46,758 nucleotides of DNA from contig CAZVZM010000011.1 of the NCBI GenBank assembly GCA_964630835.1, positions 1 to 46,758 of the forward strand, written 5' to 3'. Below, piece by piece: positions 1 through 8,558 of this stretch (position 1 is the first letter of the stretch; the number at the start of each line of letters is the position of its first letter). The position numbers and the translations under genes are program-made. The notes beneath the pieces are model-generated. The model saw only the letters and a program-made list of their open reading frames with translations. It had not been told where the DNA came from and did no database searches. The stretch comes from Halarsenatibacter sp964630835 (lineage in GTDB: Bacteria; Bacillota; Halanaerobiia; Halanaerobiales; Halarsenatibacteraceae).

Positions 1-330
1 CTGACTCGGGACCTGAGCCGGGCTTAAAATACTGTCAGTGTCATTTAAGCTTTCTCTTGTAAGATCATAGCTTCCAAAAGAAAAGATGAATAGCAATGGT
101 TTTACAGCCTATATTGTTTCTTTTCACAAAAACAGTTTTGGAAAAATTAGATATTAAAAAAATAGATTATATGTCCGGTATAATTTTATATGAGTTTTTT
201 AATCTCTGTACAGTAATAATATCAGGTGGAATAGACGTTTGCAACAGAAAAATAATCGCTGTTTCGCTTTATTTTTTTCTCGAAATAGATTATAATAATA
301 TGTGGATAACATAATCATGGTAAAAAAAAT

Positions 331-358
331 GACAGCGATTACATTAGTCTGCGCTGTC
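331..358 (+). promoter_or_regulatory. Perfect inverted repeat in the leader of the methyltransferase gene
   Basis: GACAGCG at 331-337 is exactly complementary to CGCTGTC at 352-358, with a 14-nt spacer. It sits just upstream of the AAAGGAGG ribosome binding site (366-373) of the methyltransferase gene. No T-run follows, so it does not look like a terminator. It could be an operator or an mRNA leader hairpin. The function is unknown. Confidence 0.4.
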
Positions 359-381
359 AAATTTAAAAGGAGGTATCAGGA

Positions 382-1179
382 ATGATTATTGTAGGTGAAC
401 TTATAAACACCAGTCGAGAGGGTCTGGAAGAGGCCGTCAAGGAGAGAGATACAGAATTTATTCAGGATCTGGCAAAAAAACAGGAAGAGGCCGGGGCGGA
501 TTATGTCGATGTTAATTGCGGCACACTTATCAAGCAGGAAGTCGAGGCTATGGAATGGCTTGTGGAAACTGCCCAGGAAGTAGTAGATGTTCCCTTGAGT
601 GTTGACAGCCCTGATCCCGAGGCTATAGAGGTGGGACTGGAAAAACACGAAGGCCAGGCTCTTGTTAATTCCATTACGGACGAAGATGAAAGGTATGAAG
701 ATGTGCTACCTCTTATTAAGGAATATGATGCAAAAGTAATAGCACTGTTAATGGAAGATGAGGGAATGCCCGATGACTGCGACGATAGAATAAGGATTGC
801 TACAAGTCTTGTGGATAAATTGAAGTCAGATGGTATCGAAGAAGACAGGATATTTGTGGATCCTATCATCCAGCCCATCGGCACAGATCAGGAAATGGGT
901 CTGCATATTCTAAATGCAATAGAGAAGATAAGAGAAAAGTATCCGGAGGTACATATTACCTGCGGACTCAGCAATATTTCGCATGGCATGCCTTTAAGGC
1001 CTCTTCTAAATAGAGCTTTCTGCATTTTGGCCAGGAGCCGGGGAATGGACAGTGCCATAATTGATCCTCTCGATGAACATCTAATGTCGCTGATCACAGC
1101 TTCCGAAACACTGCTGGGCAATGATGATGGTTGCATGGATTACCTTAAAAAAGCCAGGGCTGAGGACATAGTAATTTAA
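382..1179 (+). CDS. Methyltetrahydrofolate:corrinoid methyltransferase (MeTr/AcsE-like)
   Basis: A 265-residue single-domain pterin-binding TIM barrel of the dihydropteroate synthase-like superfamily. It has the N-terminal IVGELIN strand, the DVNCGT segment, SVDSPD and the C-terminal GLSNISHGMPLRPLLNRAF segment typical of MeTr proteins. Length matches AcsE (about 262 residues). Family members move a methyl group between methyl-THF and a cob(I)amide protein in the cytoplasm, either in the Wood-Ljungdahl pathway or in methylamine/betaine demethylation. No corrinoid protein or CO dehydrogenase gene is visible beside it, so direction and partner cannot be assigned. A halophile could use it in glycine-betaine demethylation (MtgA-like), but that is inference. 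It has a strong ribosome binding site 8 nt before the ATG. The preceding 381 bases hold no convincing gene. Confidence 0.85.
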   Translation: MIIVGELINTSREGLEEAVKERDTEFIQDLAKKQEEAGADYVDVNCGTLIKQEVEAMEWLVETAQEVVDVPLSVDSPDPEAIEVGLEKHEGQALVNSITDEDERYEDVLPLIKEYDAKVIALLMEDEGMPDDCDDRIRIATSLVDKLKSDGIEEDRIFVDPIIQPIGTDQEMGLHILNAIEKIREKYPEVHITCGLSNISHGMPLRPLLNRAFCILARSRGMDSAIIDPLDEHLMSLITASETLLGNDDGCMDYLKKARAEDIVI

Positions 1180-1235
1180 AAATCTTTTCGAAAAGGTATA
1201 CTATTTTACCGCAGTGTATAAATTTTTACTCATCT

Positions 1236-1273
1236 GCTCAGGGCTCGTTTTTCAGCCCTGAGCTTCTTATTTT
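1236..1273. terminator. Terminator between convergent methyltransferase and GH13 genes
   Basis: GCTCAGGGCT at 1236-1245 pairs perfectly with AGCCCTGAGC at 1254-1263 across an 8-nt loop. It is followed by a T-rich stretch, TTCTTATTTT. It lies between two converging genes and could serve the upstream plus-strand gene. The T-run is interrupted, so strength is uncertain. Confidence 0.65.
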
Positions 1274-1352
1274 AAGCTCAAATTTCTTGAGGCCGATTTG
1301 GTCGCCCTTTAGAACTCAAATAAACAGTTATTTTGGATATCTGTCCGCTCCG

Positions 1353-1471
1353 ATACTGGAAGATCTTAAGCTTACTTCACAATAAATTTTTCTCTTTTCA
1401 AATTTAGTTTTAGGCTATGGATTTGAGAATGGCTTAGAAAAATTTCGAGTATTACTTTGCCTCTTAGTATA
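1353..1471. repeat. Intergenic repeat family, two facing partial copies
   Basis: A plus-strand copy of the TGGAAGAT..AAGC..TTCAC core lies at about 1353-1400. It is closely similar to 5365-5408. A second fragment at 1436-1471 reads on the minus strand as a match to the GCGAAGTGATACTCGAAATT core found at 11651 and 29482. The rest of the 1180-1481 gap holds only the terminator. Confidence 0.6.
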
Positions 1472-1481
1472 CCATTTATTA

Positions 1482-3281
1482 TTATTGAGGAATACATCTA
1501 TAAATTGCTCTTCCCTGCGGGGGTAGTAAGATATTTATAAAATAATTCTCATCATCTAGAACGCTTATTTCCAGTTGTGTTCCTTCCCGGTCTGGATCGG
1601 AGGAGTATATGCAGGTAAATGTTTCATAAGGTTCGTGCAAATCGCTATCAATCATCACTTTTGCCTCTGTATTATCTTCGAGACTGCAATTTATAGCCAG
1701 CAGATATTCCTGCTGGCTAAATATGCGTGACCAGCAGACCAGACCTTCATATCTTTTTTGGGAGGGCAGCTGAGGAAGCTGAAAATTTTCACCGGGCTCT
1801 GCTTTTTGGCGGAGATACTGCCTGCCCATTTTTAGTGCATCATGTTTTTTTCTCAGCTCTGCAAGCCTGCCCATCTCTTTATAAACAGGATGTTCTTTAT
1901 CAAAAAAACTGCGTCCGCGGGTTCGAAAAGCTCCAAATTCTCCTCCAAACATAGCTTCCCGAACATATTTATCTCTATCTCCACTACCATCAAAGGCCTG
2001 TTCAGTTCCGTAATAGAGGCAGGGTATACCCGGGGTAAAGAGATTAAGGAAAATGGCGTTTTTCAATAAAGGGGCAGTCTTTTTATCTGCGCAGAACCTC
2101 TCTTTATAATCCTGCTGATAAACCATATCATGATCATCGAACATTGTGATTACATTATCCTTATACCACCTGTATTCGTCTTCACCCAGGAGCTGAGAGT
2201 TTTTAAAAATGGAAAAATAATCTTCAGCTGATCGATAGCCCTTGGCAGTTCCTTCAAGATGTTCAGGTATTCTGTTTATCCCCAGAGCTGCATTAAGCCC
2301 GGTTTTCTTTAGCATATCCCGGGCAAACTCCATTCCGCCAGTAATTTCTCCGATAATATAAAAGTTCTTTTTACCCAGAGTATGAGCAAATTCATGTATT
2401 TCTCTTACAAAATAACGGGTTGCTCCCGGGTGTAAATGCTTAACTGTATCCAGGCGAAAACCGTCTATATCAGTGAGAGCAATCCAGTACTTATAGCAGC
2501 GGGTTAAAGTTTCCAGAGCAGGAGATGCCCTGTAATTTTCCAGAGATCCTTCTCCAGTACATATGTTTTTTAAAGAATAGAAATCTCCCTCTATATATTG
2601 AGGGTAGTCATCCCAGTCAACTATTCTGCCTGAGCGACTGAATGTATCGAGATTAAAAATTTCCTCAGGCCATACTCCCCCCTCGGGCCAGGCCGCATCT
2701 CTATCAGGATTGTATGGATCTATATTGGCAGCTCCAGTTTCGTCTCTAAAGCCCTTTACAGGATGTTTGCTACCATCATATTGCGGTTCGTGTTCCTCAT
2801 AACTGAAAACATCTCCCGCATGGTTCAATATCACATCGAGGATAATAAACATTCCCCTCGAATGGGCTGCTTCCGTAAGATTTTTTAAATCTTTAAAACA
2901 CCCAAAATGGGGGTCGATGGCCAAAAAATTTTGAATGCCATAGCCATGATAGGTATCTGCGAAAGGAGCCTGTTTTAAAACCGGACTTATCCAGATTGTC
3001 GTTATACCCAGCTCCTGCAGATAATCCAGCCTATTTATAAGGCCGGAAAGGTTACCTCCATTCCATTTTTCTCCCTGTTTTTCCCACTTCTGTCTGTCCT
3101 CCTGAGATGTCAGGGCGTTTTCGTAATCTTCCTCGGGGTCATAGAGGGGGCGTTCTCTGTCATCGCAAAATCTGTCCACCAGTAAAAAATAAAAAATCTG
3201 TTCCTCCCACGCCTCTGGAGAAGGATGATAACTACTTTGAAGTGAAAGACTGCGAGTATCAAAATCAGCTTTTCTGCGCAT
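1482..3281 (-). CDS. Cytoplasmic GH13 alpha-amylase-family glycoside hydrolase
   Basis: A 599-residue protein with the four GH13 regions in order: DVILNH (149-154), GFRLDTVKH (274-282, nucleophile Asp278), GEITGG with the acid/base Glu312, and FDDHD (381-385) for the transition-state Asp. Region IV reads DDHD rather than the usual NHD, a conservative change. The N-terminus has no signal peptide, so it probably acts on imported or stored maltodextrins in the cytoplasm, as cyclomaltodextrinase/neopullulanase-type enzymes do. Substrate specificity cannot be read from the sequence. The ATG at 3281 follows a good GGGAGAG ribosome binding site. It is transcribed alone, convergent to the methyltransferase. 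It could join the GH65 phosphorylase at 31.8 kb in alpha-glucan use. Confidence 0.88.
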   Translation of the reverse strand: MRRKADFDTRSLSLQSSYHPSPEAWEEQIFYFLLVDRFCDDRERPLYDPEEDYENALTSQEDRQKWEKQGEKWNGGNLSGLINRLDYLQELGITTIWISPVLKQAPFADTYHGYGIQNFLAIDPHFGCFKDLKNLTEAAHSRGMFIILDVILNHAGDVFSYEEHEPQYDGSKHPVKGFRDETGAANIDPYNPDRDAAWPEGGVWPEEIFNLDTFSRSGRIVDWDDYPQYIEGDFYSLKNICTGEGSLENYRASPALETLTRCYKYWIALTDIDGFRLDTVKHLHPGATRYFVREIHEFAHTLGKKNFYIIGEITGGMEFARDMLKKTGLNAALGINRIPEHLEGTAKGYRSAEDYFSIFKNSQLLGEDEYRWYKDNVITMFDDHDMVYQQDYKERFCADKKTAPLLKNAIFLNLFTPGIPCLYYGTEQAFDGSGDRDKYVREAMFGGEFGAFRTRGRSFFDKEHPVYKEMGRLAELRKKHDALKMGRQYLRQKAEPGENFQLPQLPSQKRYEGLVCWSRIFSQQEYLLAINCSLEDNTEAKVMIDSDLHEPYETFTCIYSSDPDREGTQLEISVLDDENYFINILLPPQGRAIYRCIPQ

Positions 3282-3310
3282 AATATCTCTCCCGTTTAAT
3301 TATTTGCTTC

Positions 3311-3378
3311 TTCTCGACATCATTTATTGAATCTTGTTTAAGTTCATTCTGATAAAACTCATTTCCGAAAATAATGAG
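3311..3378 (+). repeat. Intergenic repeat family, promoter-like half
   Basis: This copy aligns over about 60 bases with 3774-3835, 5309-5370 and the reverse complement of 22591-22674. It shares the CATCA(G)TTATTGAAT start. It has TTGAAT at 3327-3332 and GATAAA at 3351-3356, spaced 18 nt. Confidence 0.55.
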
Positions 3379-3530
3379 GATTAGTTCACGTGAAATATTT
3401 TTCTTCTTCAAGAATTCAGTTTTCAGTCCCAAATAGTGTTGCCTCTACGAAAGCTCCTCCCCGGGTTCACGCTCAGCCCTGTATGTCCTGAGCCCAGGAC
3501 ACAATTTTTGTGTTATGGACCTGGCCTGAG

Positions 3531-3570
3531 CTTTGAAAAATTTCCAGTGTCGCTTTCCATTATATCTTCA
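3531..3570 (-). repeat. Intergenic repeat family, GATATAA..GCGAAGTG half
   Basis: Read on the minus strand, this stretch gives GAAGATATAATG then AAGCGACACTGGAAATTTTT. It matches 11651-11696 with a few substitutions. Confidence 0.5.
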
Positions 3571-3773
3571 AAAAATAGAGTTGAGTTGTTATAGCTTCAG
3601 AATGGCTATTTTTTGATAACGATATTTAAAATGAGCCAATTATTTTGACTTAATTATAGTCATGATTATGTAAAAATGCAAGGAATGAATTTCTGAAAAG
3701 CTTTTGTAGCATTCTTATGGAGGATATTTATTATAGATGATGAATTAATAATATAAGAGGAAGTTTTTGTTCA

Positions 3774-3835
3774 AATCAGTTGTTGAATTTTGTTGAAGTT
3801 CTCTTCTATAATGCTTATTCCTGAAAATTACAGGC
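3774..3835 (+). repeat. Intergenic repeat family copy with the best promoter match
   Basis: This is one of the clearest copies of the promoter-like half. TTGAAT at 3783-3788 and a perfect TATAAT at 3807-3812 are separated by 18 nt. It is oriented toward the InlB-repeat gene about 110 bases downstream, so it may be that gene's promoter. The copy ends near TTATTCCTG, where other copies have TGTTCCTGG. Confidence 0.55.
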
Positions 3836-3920
3836 TCCCTTCATAGTAAAATTTTGCTTTGCTTTCATTTAACAAGATTGCCCCTTTATAACACATAATT
3901 TTATATAAGAGGTGGATCGC

Positions 3921-5306
3921 ATGGCTGAAAGAAGTGGTGAAAGTGAAGAAAAAAGTAATTTTAAACGCTGGACAGTGATCATTATATTGCTTCTTGTTTT
4001 TCTGGCAGGGGCGGGGATTCTTTTATTTAGCGATTTATTCGTCGATGAGCATACAGTGATTTTTGAGATGGAGGGAGAGGGAGAAATTGAACCTGCTCCC
4101 GGGGAATATTCCTACCAATCAGGAGAGATTATCGAGCTTTCAGCAGAAGCAGCCTCCGGCTGGAGATTTGATGGCTGGGAGGGAGATATAGAGGAAGACG
4201 ATAGGACAGTGGAGTTAGAAGTTGAGCAGGATATGGAGATAATAGCTGTATTTGAGGCGGAGGAGTACAGCATAGAGATTGATTACAATGAAGATAGAGG
4301 AGAAGTAACTATCGATCCCGAGCGCGATCGCTATCATTATGGGGACAGAGTGGAGCTTTTAGCTGAGCCCGTTGAAGGATATAGCTTTGTTCGCTGGTTT
4401 GGAGATATAGAGGAAGAGGAGCCAGAGACAGAAATTGTTATAGATAAGGACATGGAGATAGGGGCAGAGTTTACCAGTCAGCTTTATGAGCTGGATATTA
4501 AAGTTATCGAAGAGGAAGCCGGTGAGGTGGAAATAGATCCGGAGAGAGACCTTTACCAGCACGGTGAGGACGTAACACTTAAGGCCGAGCCCCGACCGGG
4601 ATATAGATTTGAGAGCTGGGCCGGAGATATTGAGTANNNNNNNNNNNNNNNNNNNNNNNNNNNNNNNNNNNNNNNNNNNNNNNNNNNNNNNNNNNNNNNN
4701 NNNNNNNNNNNNNNNNNNNNNNNNNNNNNNNNNNNNGAGCTTTCAGCGGAAGCAGCCTCCGGCTGGAGATTTGATGGCTGGGAGGGAGATACAGAGGAAG
4801 ACGATAGGACAGTGGAGTTAGAAGTTGAGCAGGATATGGAGATAAAAGCAGTGTTTGAGGTGGAGGAGTACAGCATAAAGATTGACTACAATGAAGAAAA
4901 GGGTCATATTAATATTGAACCGGATAGAGAGCACCTGGAAAAAGGAGAGAGAGTTTATCTCACCTCGGAAGCTGCTCCTGGCTTTGAATTTTATCGCTGG
5001 AGCGGGGATGTTACCGGAGATGACCCTGAATTATCTGTTGTTGTAGATGATGATATGGAAATAAAGGCTGAGTTTATGCCGATAGAATATGAAATATCAG
5101 TTGAAATTTTCGGTGATGGAGAGGTAAGGTTTGAGCCGGAAAAAGAATATTATTATTACGACGAGGAGGTTTGGCTCCAGGCTGAACCCAGAGCAGGCTG
5201 GGAATTTCTGCGCTGGTCTGGAGATGTAGAAAGCGAAAATAAAGAGATGATGATTAAGATTGAGGATGATATAAAAATTGAAGCATTGTTCAGGTTTAAA
5301 AAATAA
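3921..5306 (+). CDS. Membrane-anchored acidic protein with InlB B-type repeats, interrupted by an assembly gap
   Basis: The N-terminus is short and polar. One transmembrane segment follows (about residues 16-37), then only tandem modules of about 72 residues. Each module carries a Y..G..V.L.AE...G(W/Y).F..W.GD core and ends in DMEI.A.F. This is the divergent InlB B-repeat/Listeria-Bacteroides repeat pattern, a beta-rich fold found in surface and adhesion proteins. Six modules are visible, two of them cut by the N-run at 4637-4736. The modules are very rich in Glu and Asp. The protein is predicted to be anchored in the inner membrane with the repeats outside; its ligand is unknown. The ATG at 3921 is chosen over an upstream GTG because AAGAGGTGG lies just before it. 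True length and reading-frame continuity across the gap are unknown. Confidence 0.75.
   Translation: MAERSGESEEKSNFKRWTVIIILLLVFLAGAGILLFSDLFVDEHTVIFEMEGEGEIEPAPGEYSYQSGEIIELSAEAASGWRFDGWEGDIEEDDRTVELEVEQDMEIIAVFEAEEYSIEIDYNEDRGEVTIDPERDRYHYGDRVELLAEPVEGYSFVRWFGDIEEEEPETEIVIDKDMEIGAEFTSQLYELDIKVIEEEAGEVEIDPERDLYQHGEDVTLKAEPRPGYRFESWAGDIEXXXXXXXXXXXXXXXXXXXXXXXXXXXXXXXXXXELSAEAASGWRFDGWEGDTEEDDRTVELEVEQDMEIKAVFEVEEYSIKIDYNEEKGHINIEPDREHLEKGERVYLTSEAAPGFEFYRWSGDVTGDDPELSVVVDDDMEIKAEFMPIEYEISVEIFGDGEVRFEPEKEYYYYDEEVWLQAEPRAGWEFLRWSGDVESENKEMMIKIEDDIKIEALFRFKK
4637..4736. other. Assembly gap: exactly 100 N
   Basis: One hundred consecutive N fall inside the InlB-repeat gene, the usual placeholder for a gap of unknown size. 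The bases after it (4737-4864) are almost identical to 4134-4261, so the assembler probably failed on near-identical tandem repeats. Confidence 0.95.
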
Positions 5307-5307
5307 G

Positions 5308-5410
5308 GTTTTTCTCCACATCAGTTATTGCATTTTGTTTAAATGCACCCTAAAAATCTTGTTCCTGGAAGATATAAAGCTTTATTCACAATGAAATTTT
5401 CCCTCGCGTT
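5308..5410 (+). repeat. Intergenic repeat family, near full-length composite copy
   Basis: This copy joins both halves of the element. The first half is TTTCTCCACATCAGTTATTG with TTGCAT at 5328-5333. The second is GTTCCTGGAAGATATAAAGC followed by a TTCACAATGAAATTTTCCC-like end. It lies between the InlB-repeat gene and the ArsR gene. The remaining 140 bases before the ArsR gene show nothing clear. Confidence 0.6.
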
Positions 5411-5549
5411 AGTATCATGATGGCGATTTTATATGATATTTTTGAGCGGACATTTAAAATTCTATTATACTTTTGCCTTTGAGTTTCAATTTAGAGGCAG
5501 GGCCCTCAAAATCTAACACTTCTGGATAAGTCAATTGAGGAGGGTTGCT

Positions 5550-5921
5550 ATGCAGGTTGAAACTGTATTTAAGGCTCTTGCTCACAAAAATAGGTTAAGA
5601 ATTTTAAACCTTATAAACAACCGGGAACTTTGTGTCTGTGAATTAGAAAATATTATGGGAACAACTCAATCCAATGTTTCCCGACATCTGGGGAAATTAA
5701 AGGATGCCGATATCATTTCTCCCCGGCGTGATGCTCAGTGGATTTATTATGCTTTAAACGATGAATTTATACAGGAACACAGTTTTCTGCAAAAAGTTAT
5801 CCAGGAAGAACTGGTGGGACAGATATTTGATGAAGATATGGACAGGCTGCAAATATACATGGAGAGCAATCTCAATTGTTCTGACCTTCGCGAGGGAAGG
5901 GAAATATTTCCTGATAATTGA
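5550..5921 (+). CDS. ArsR/SmtB-family metalloregulator with a CxC site
   Basis: A winged-helix repressor of 123 residues. The recognition helix region reads TTQSNVSRHLGKLKDADII. Just before it is ELCVCELE, the CxC pair used by classical ArsR proteins to bind As(III)/Sb(III). A further Cys lies near the C-terminus (LNCSDL). Such proteins repress their own promoter until metal binds. The ATG at 5550 is preferred over an upstream TTG because AGGAGG (5538-5543) is 6 nt away. No arsenic efflux or reductase gene lies nearby. polA starts 14 nt downstream, so the regulator may be co-transcribed with DNA repair genes, or it may act elsewhere. Family assignment is firm; the inducer is inferred. Confidence 0.85.
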   Translation: MQVETVFKALAHKNRLRILNLINNRELCVCELENIMGTTQSNVSRHLGKLKDADIISPRRDAQWIYYALNDEFIQEHSFLQKVIQEELVGQIFDEDMDRLQIYMESNLNCSDLREGREIFPDN

Positions 5922-5935
5922 GGAGATGATAGTGG

Positions 5936-8557
5936 ATGAAACAGTTTGAGCAAGAAGAAGAAAATGAGGTTTATTTTCTTGATGGGCACAGCCTGGCTCA
6001 CAGGGCGTTTTATGCCCTGCCCATGTTAACGAACTCGGAAGGAGAATATACCAATTCAGTCTTCGGGTTTACTAAAATGCTTCTCCGGCTTATGGACGAA
6101 AATTCTCCCGGCTTTCTTGCTGTGGCTTTTGACAGAGAGGGCAAGACCTTTCGTCATGAGGAATATGAAGATTATAAAGCAGATCGCAAAGAAACCCCTG
6201 AGGAGCTCAAGCCACAATTTGATAGGATAAAAGGATTGCTTGATGTATTTAACATCCCAATTTTTGAAAGTGAAGGTTATGAGGCCGACGATATCATAGG
6301 GACACTTGCCCGGCAGGCCGAAAATCAGGGTTATATAGTTAATATTGTGACCGGTGACAGGGATGCTCTGCAGCTGGTTGATGATAATATTAACGTTTTA
6401 TACACAAAACAGGGCATTACCGATCTGGTGAAATATAATCTTGAAAGAGTTCGAGAGGAATATGAGCTTGAACCGGATCAGCTAGTTGATATGAAAGGTT
6501 TAATGGGAGACAGCTCCGATAACATTCCCGGTGTTCCAGGGATAGGTGAAAAGACCGCCACCAAACTGCTCAAGGAGTTTTCCGATCTTGAGACAATCCT
6601 TGAAAATATAGATCAGGTTTCTGGCAAAAAAAGAAAGGAAAACTTAAGAAAAAATTCTGAGCAGGCCCGGATGAGTAAAAGATTGGGATTGATTGACACT
6701 GATGTGCCTGTTAACTTTAATGAGAAGGACTGTCGCTGGGGAGGCTTTGACGAGGGCGAAGTATATGAGTTTTTGGCTGAGCTGGATTTTAACAGCCTGC
6801 TCGATCGGTTTGAGTCCGACCGGACAACTCTGGATGGCCAGAATATTAATATAAAGAATCTGGATAACGGTTCCCTGAATAAACTTAAAAAAGATATAAA
6901 ACAGCAGGGAGAGTTAAGAGCTGCCGCACTATTTTCGGATGATACTAATCCAAGAAGAGTCAGGGGTGACCTCCTGATTATGGGCCCGGACACTGAAGTT
7001 TACAGGTCCTCAGTCTCACTGCTGAAAGAGCTGCGGGATGTATTTTACGATGATGAGATAGGCGTGAAGGCTGCTGCGGGCAAAAAAGTGTTGCTGGCTC
7101 TCTGTGAAGGAGAAAAGAGGCTGCCAGAGATAGATTTTGAACCCAGGCTGGCCCGTTATCTGCTGAATCCTTCCGAAAGTCTGCCAGAGTATAATGAGAT
7201 TCTCAGAGAAGAGCTTGAAGTCGAGGTAGATGAGGATATATCCCGGGAGAAACTTATGGCTTTTGTTCTGGAAAACCTTGACGTTTTGGAGGAAAATTTG
7301 CTGTCTCAGCTTCAGAATAAGAATTTATTGAAGCTTTATCGGGACCTGGAAATTCCTCTTTTAGCTCCTCTGGCACATATGCAGTATTTTGGCATAAGAA
7401 TTGATCGGGATTATCTCAAAGAACTTTCAGACCGCTGGCAGGAGAGAATAGACGAAATAATTGAGCAAGCTCATGAACTCGCCGGTGAGAAATTCAATCT
7501 CAATTCTCCTCAGCAGGTGGGAGAGATATTATTTGATAAACTGGAATTGCCCGTCATTAAGAAGACCAAGACCGGGTACTCCACCAGCATGTCAGTTCTG
7601 GAAGAGCTGGAGGATATGCATCCCATTGTACCGCTGATTATGGAATATCGGCACTGGTCTAAGTTAAAATCCACCTATCTGGAAGCTTTGCCTCCACTTG
7701 TTAATGAGGAAACCGGAAGAATCCATACAAGTTTCAATCAAATGGTAACGGCCACAGGTAGATTGAGCTCTACTGACCCCAATCTGCAGAACATTCCCAT
7801 CCGCAGCGAAGAGGGAAGGGAAATCCGCAGAGCTTTTTTACCCGGCAACGAAAACTGGAAGCTTCTGTGTGCTGATTATTCTCAAATAGAGCTTCGAATA
7901 CTGGCCCATATCAGTGGTGATAAAGCTCTCCTGGAGACATTTGCAGAGGGGGGAGATATTCATAATGAAACCGCCTGCAGGATATTTCAGGTAGAGCGGG
8001 ATGAGGTTACTGGAAATATGAGAAGAAAGGCCAAGGTTATAAATTTTGGCATAGCATACGGCATGAGTGCTTATGGTCTGAGCCAGGATCTCGATATATC
8101 CCGTCAGGAAGCAGAGAAATATATTGATAGGTATTTCGAAAGGTTTGAAGGTGTTGAAAAGTATATGGATGAAATTGTAAAAGAGGCAGGAGAAAAAGGT
8201 TATGTTACCACACTTTTTAATCGCAGGCGGTATATTCCGGATATTAAAAGCTCGAATTACCACCGGCGATCTTTTGCAGAGAGAACAGCTATAAATACTC
8301 CCATTCAGGGAAGCGCTGCGGATATAATGAAACTGGCTATGCTCGATGTTTATAAAAAGTTGAAAAATTGTGCTGGCAGAATGCTCCTGCAGGTTCATGA
8401 TGAACTGGTGCTTGAGGTTCCAGAAGAGGATTTGAATGACGTAGCATTCGAAGTCAAAAAAGCCATGGAATCCTGTTATGATCTTGATGTTCCTCTTATA
8501 GTTGATCTTGAGGCGGGAAATAACTGGAAGGAAAAACAGGAGATAGTGGTGGATTAA
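5936..8557 (+). CDS. polA: DNA polymerase I with inactive proofreading domain
   Basis: An 873-residue family A polymerase that fills gaps and removes RNA primers. Residues 1 to about 290 form the 5'-3' exonuclease, with DGHSLAHRAFYALP at the start, EADDIIGTLA and GDSSDNIPGVPGIGEKTA. The central region (about 310-460) corresponds to the 3'-5' exonuclease but lacks the DxE and other metal-binding acidic motifs, as in Bacillus and Thermus enzymes. Polymerase motif A (ADYSQIELR, about 645), motif B (RRKAKVINFGIAYG, about 692) and motif C (VHDELVLE, about 819) are intact. It starts 14 nt after the ArsR stop, and its stop is 1 nt before the mutM ATG, so ArsR-polA-mutM-coaE looks like one operon. 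Confidence 0.97.
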   Translation: MKQFEQEEENEVYFLDGHSLAHRAFYALPMLTNSEGEYTNSVFGFTKMLLRLMDENSPGFLAVAFDREGKTFRHEEYEDYKADRKETPEELKPQFDRIKGLLDVFNIPIFESEGYEADDIIGTLARQAENQGYIVNIVTGDRDALQLVDDNINVLYTKQGITDLVKYNLERVREEYELEPDQLVDMKGLMGDSSDNIPGVPGIGEKTATKLLKEFSDLETILENIDQVSGKKRKENLRKNSEQARMSKRLGLIDTDVPVNFNEKDCRWGGFDEGEVYEFLAELDFNSLLDRFESDRTTLDGQNINIKNLDNGSLNKLKKDIKQQGELRAAALFSDDTNPRRVRGDLLIMGPDTEVYRSSVSLLKELRDVFYDDEIGVKAAAGKKVLLALCEGEKRLPEIDFEPRLARYLLNPSESLPEYNEILREELEVEVDEDISREKLMAFVLENLDVLEENLLSQLQNKNLLKLYRDLEIPLLAPLAHMQYFGIRIDRDYLKELSDRWQERIDEIIEQAHELAGEKFNLNSPQQVGEILFDKLELPVIKKTKTGYSTSMSVLEELEDMHPIVPLIMEYRHWSKLKSTYLEALPPLVNEETGRIHTSFNQMVTATGRLSSTDPNLQNIPIRSEEGREIRRAFLPGNENWKLLCADYSQIELRILAHISGDKALLETFAEGGDIHNETACRIFQVERDEVTGNMRRKAKVINFGIAYGMSAYGLSQDLDISRQEAEKYIDRYFERFEGVEKYMDEIVKEAGEKGYVTTLFNRRRYIPDIKSSNYHRRSFAERTAINTPIQGSAADIMKLAMLDVYKKLKNCAGRMLLQVHDELVLEVPEEDLNDVAFEVKKAMESCYDLDVPLIVDLEAGNNWKEKQEIVVD

Positions 8558-8558
8558 T

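Larger units (their letters stand above)
3282..3920. other. Long non-coding interval containing three repeat-family copies
   Basis: About 640 bases without a credible gene lie between two divergently transcribed genes. The interval is AT-rich and contains repeat-family copies at 3311-3378 (+), 3531-3570 (-) and 3774-3835 (+). The copy at 3774 includes a promoter-like pair (TTGAAT 3783-3788, TATAAT 3807-3812) facing the InlB-repeat gene. I saw no tRNA or known riboswitch. Confidence 0.6.

Noticed and set aside
96..314. A 72-codon open frame upstream of the methyltransferase gene
   Set aside because: There is no ribosome binding site, the composition is that of AT-rich non-coding DNA, no motif is recognisable, and it overlaps the likely regulatory leader.
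3461..3535. A possible hairpin around the two CCTGAGC segments
   Set aside because: Only CCAGG/CCTGG pairs properly; the outer CTGAGC segments are direct rather than inverted, so no stable stem or T-run is supported.
4134..4864. Repeats in 3.9-5.3 kb as a CRISPR-like or satellite array
   Set aside because: The repeats are in-frame protein modules of about 216 bases without spacers; they encode InlB-type domains.
6860..7330. A working 3'-5' proofreading domain in PolA
   Set aside because: The region has the right place and size but lacks the DxE and other acidic metal-binding motifs, so proofreading activity is not supported.
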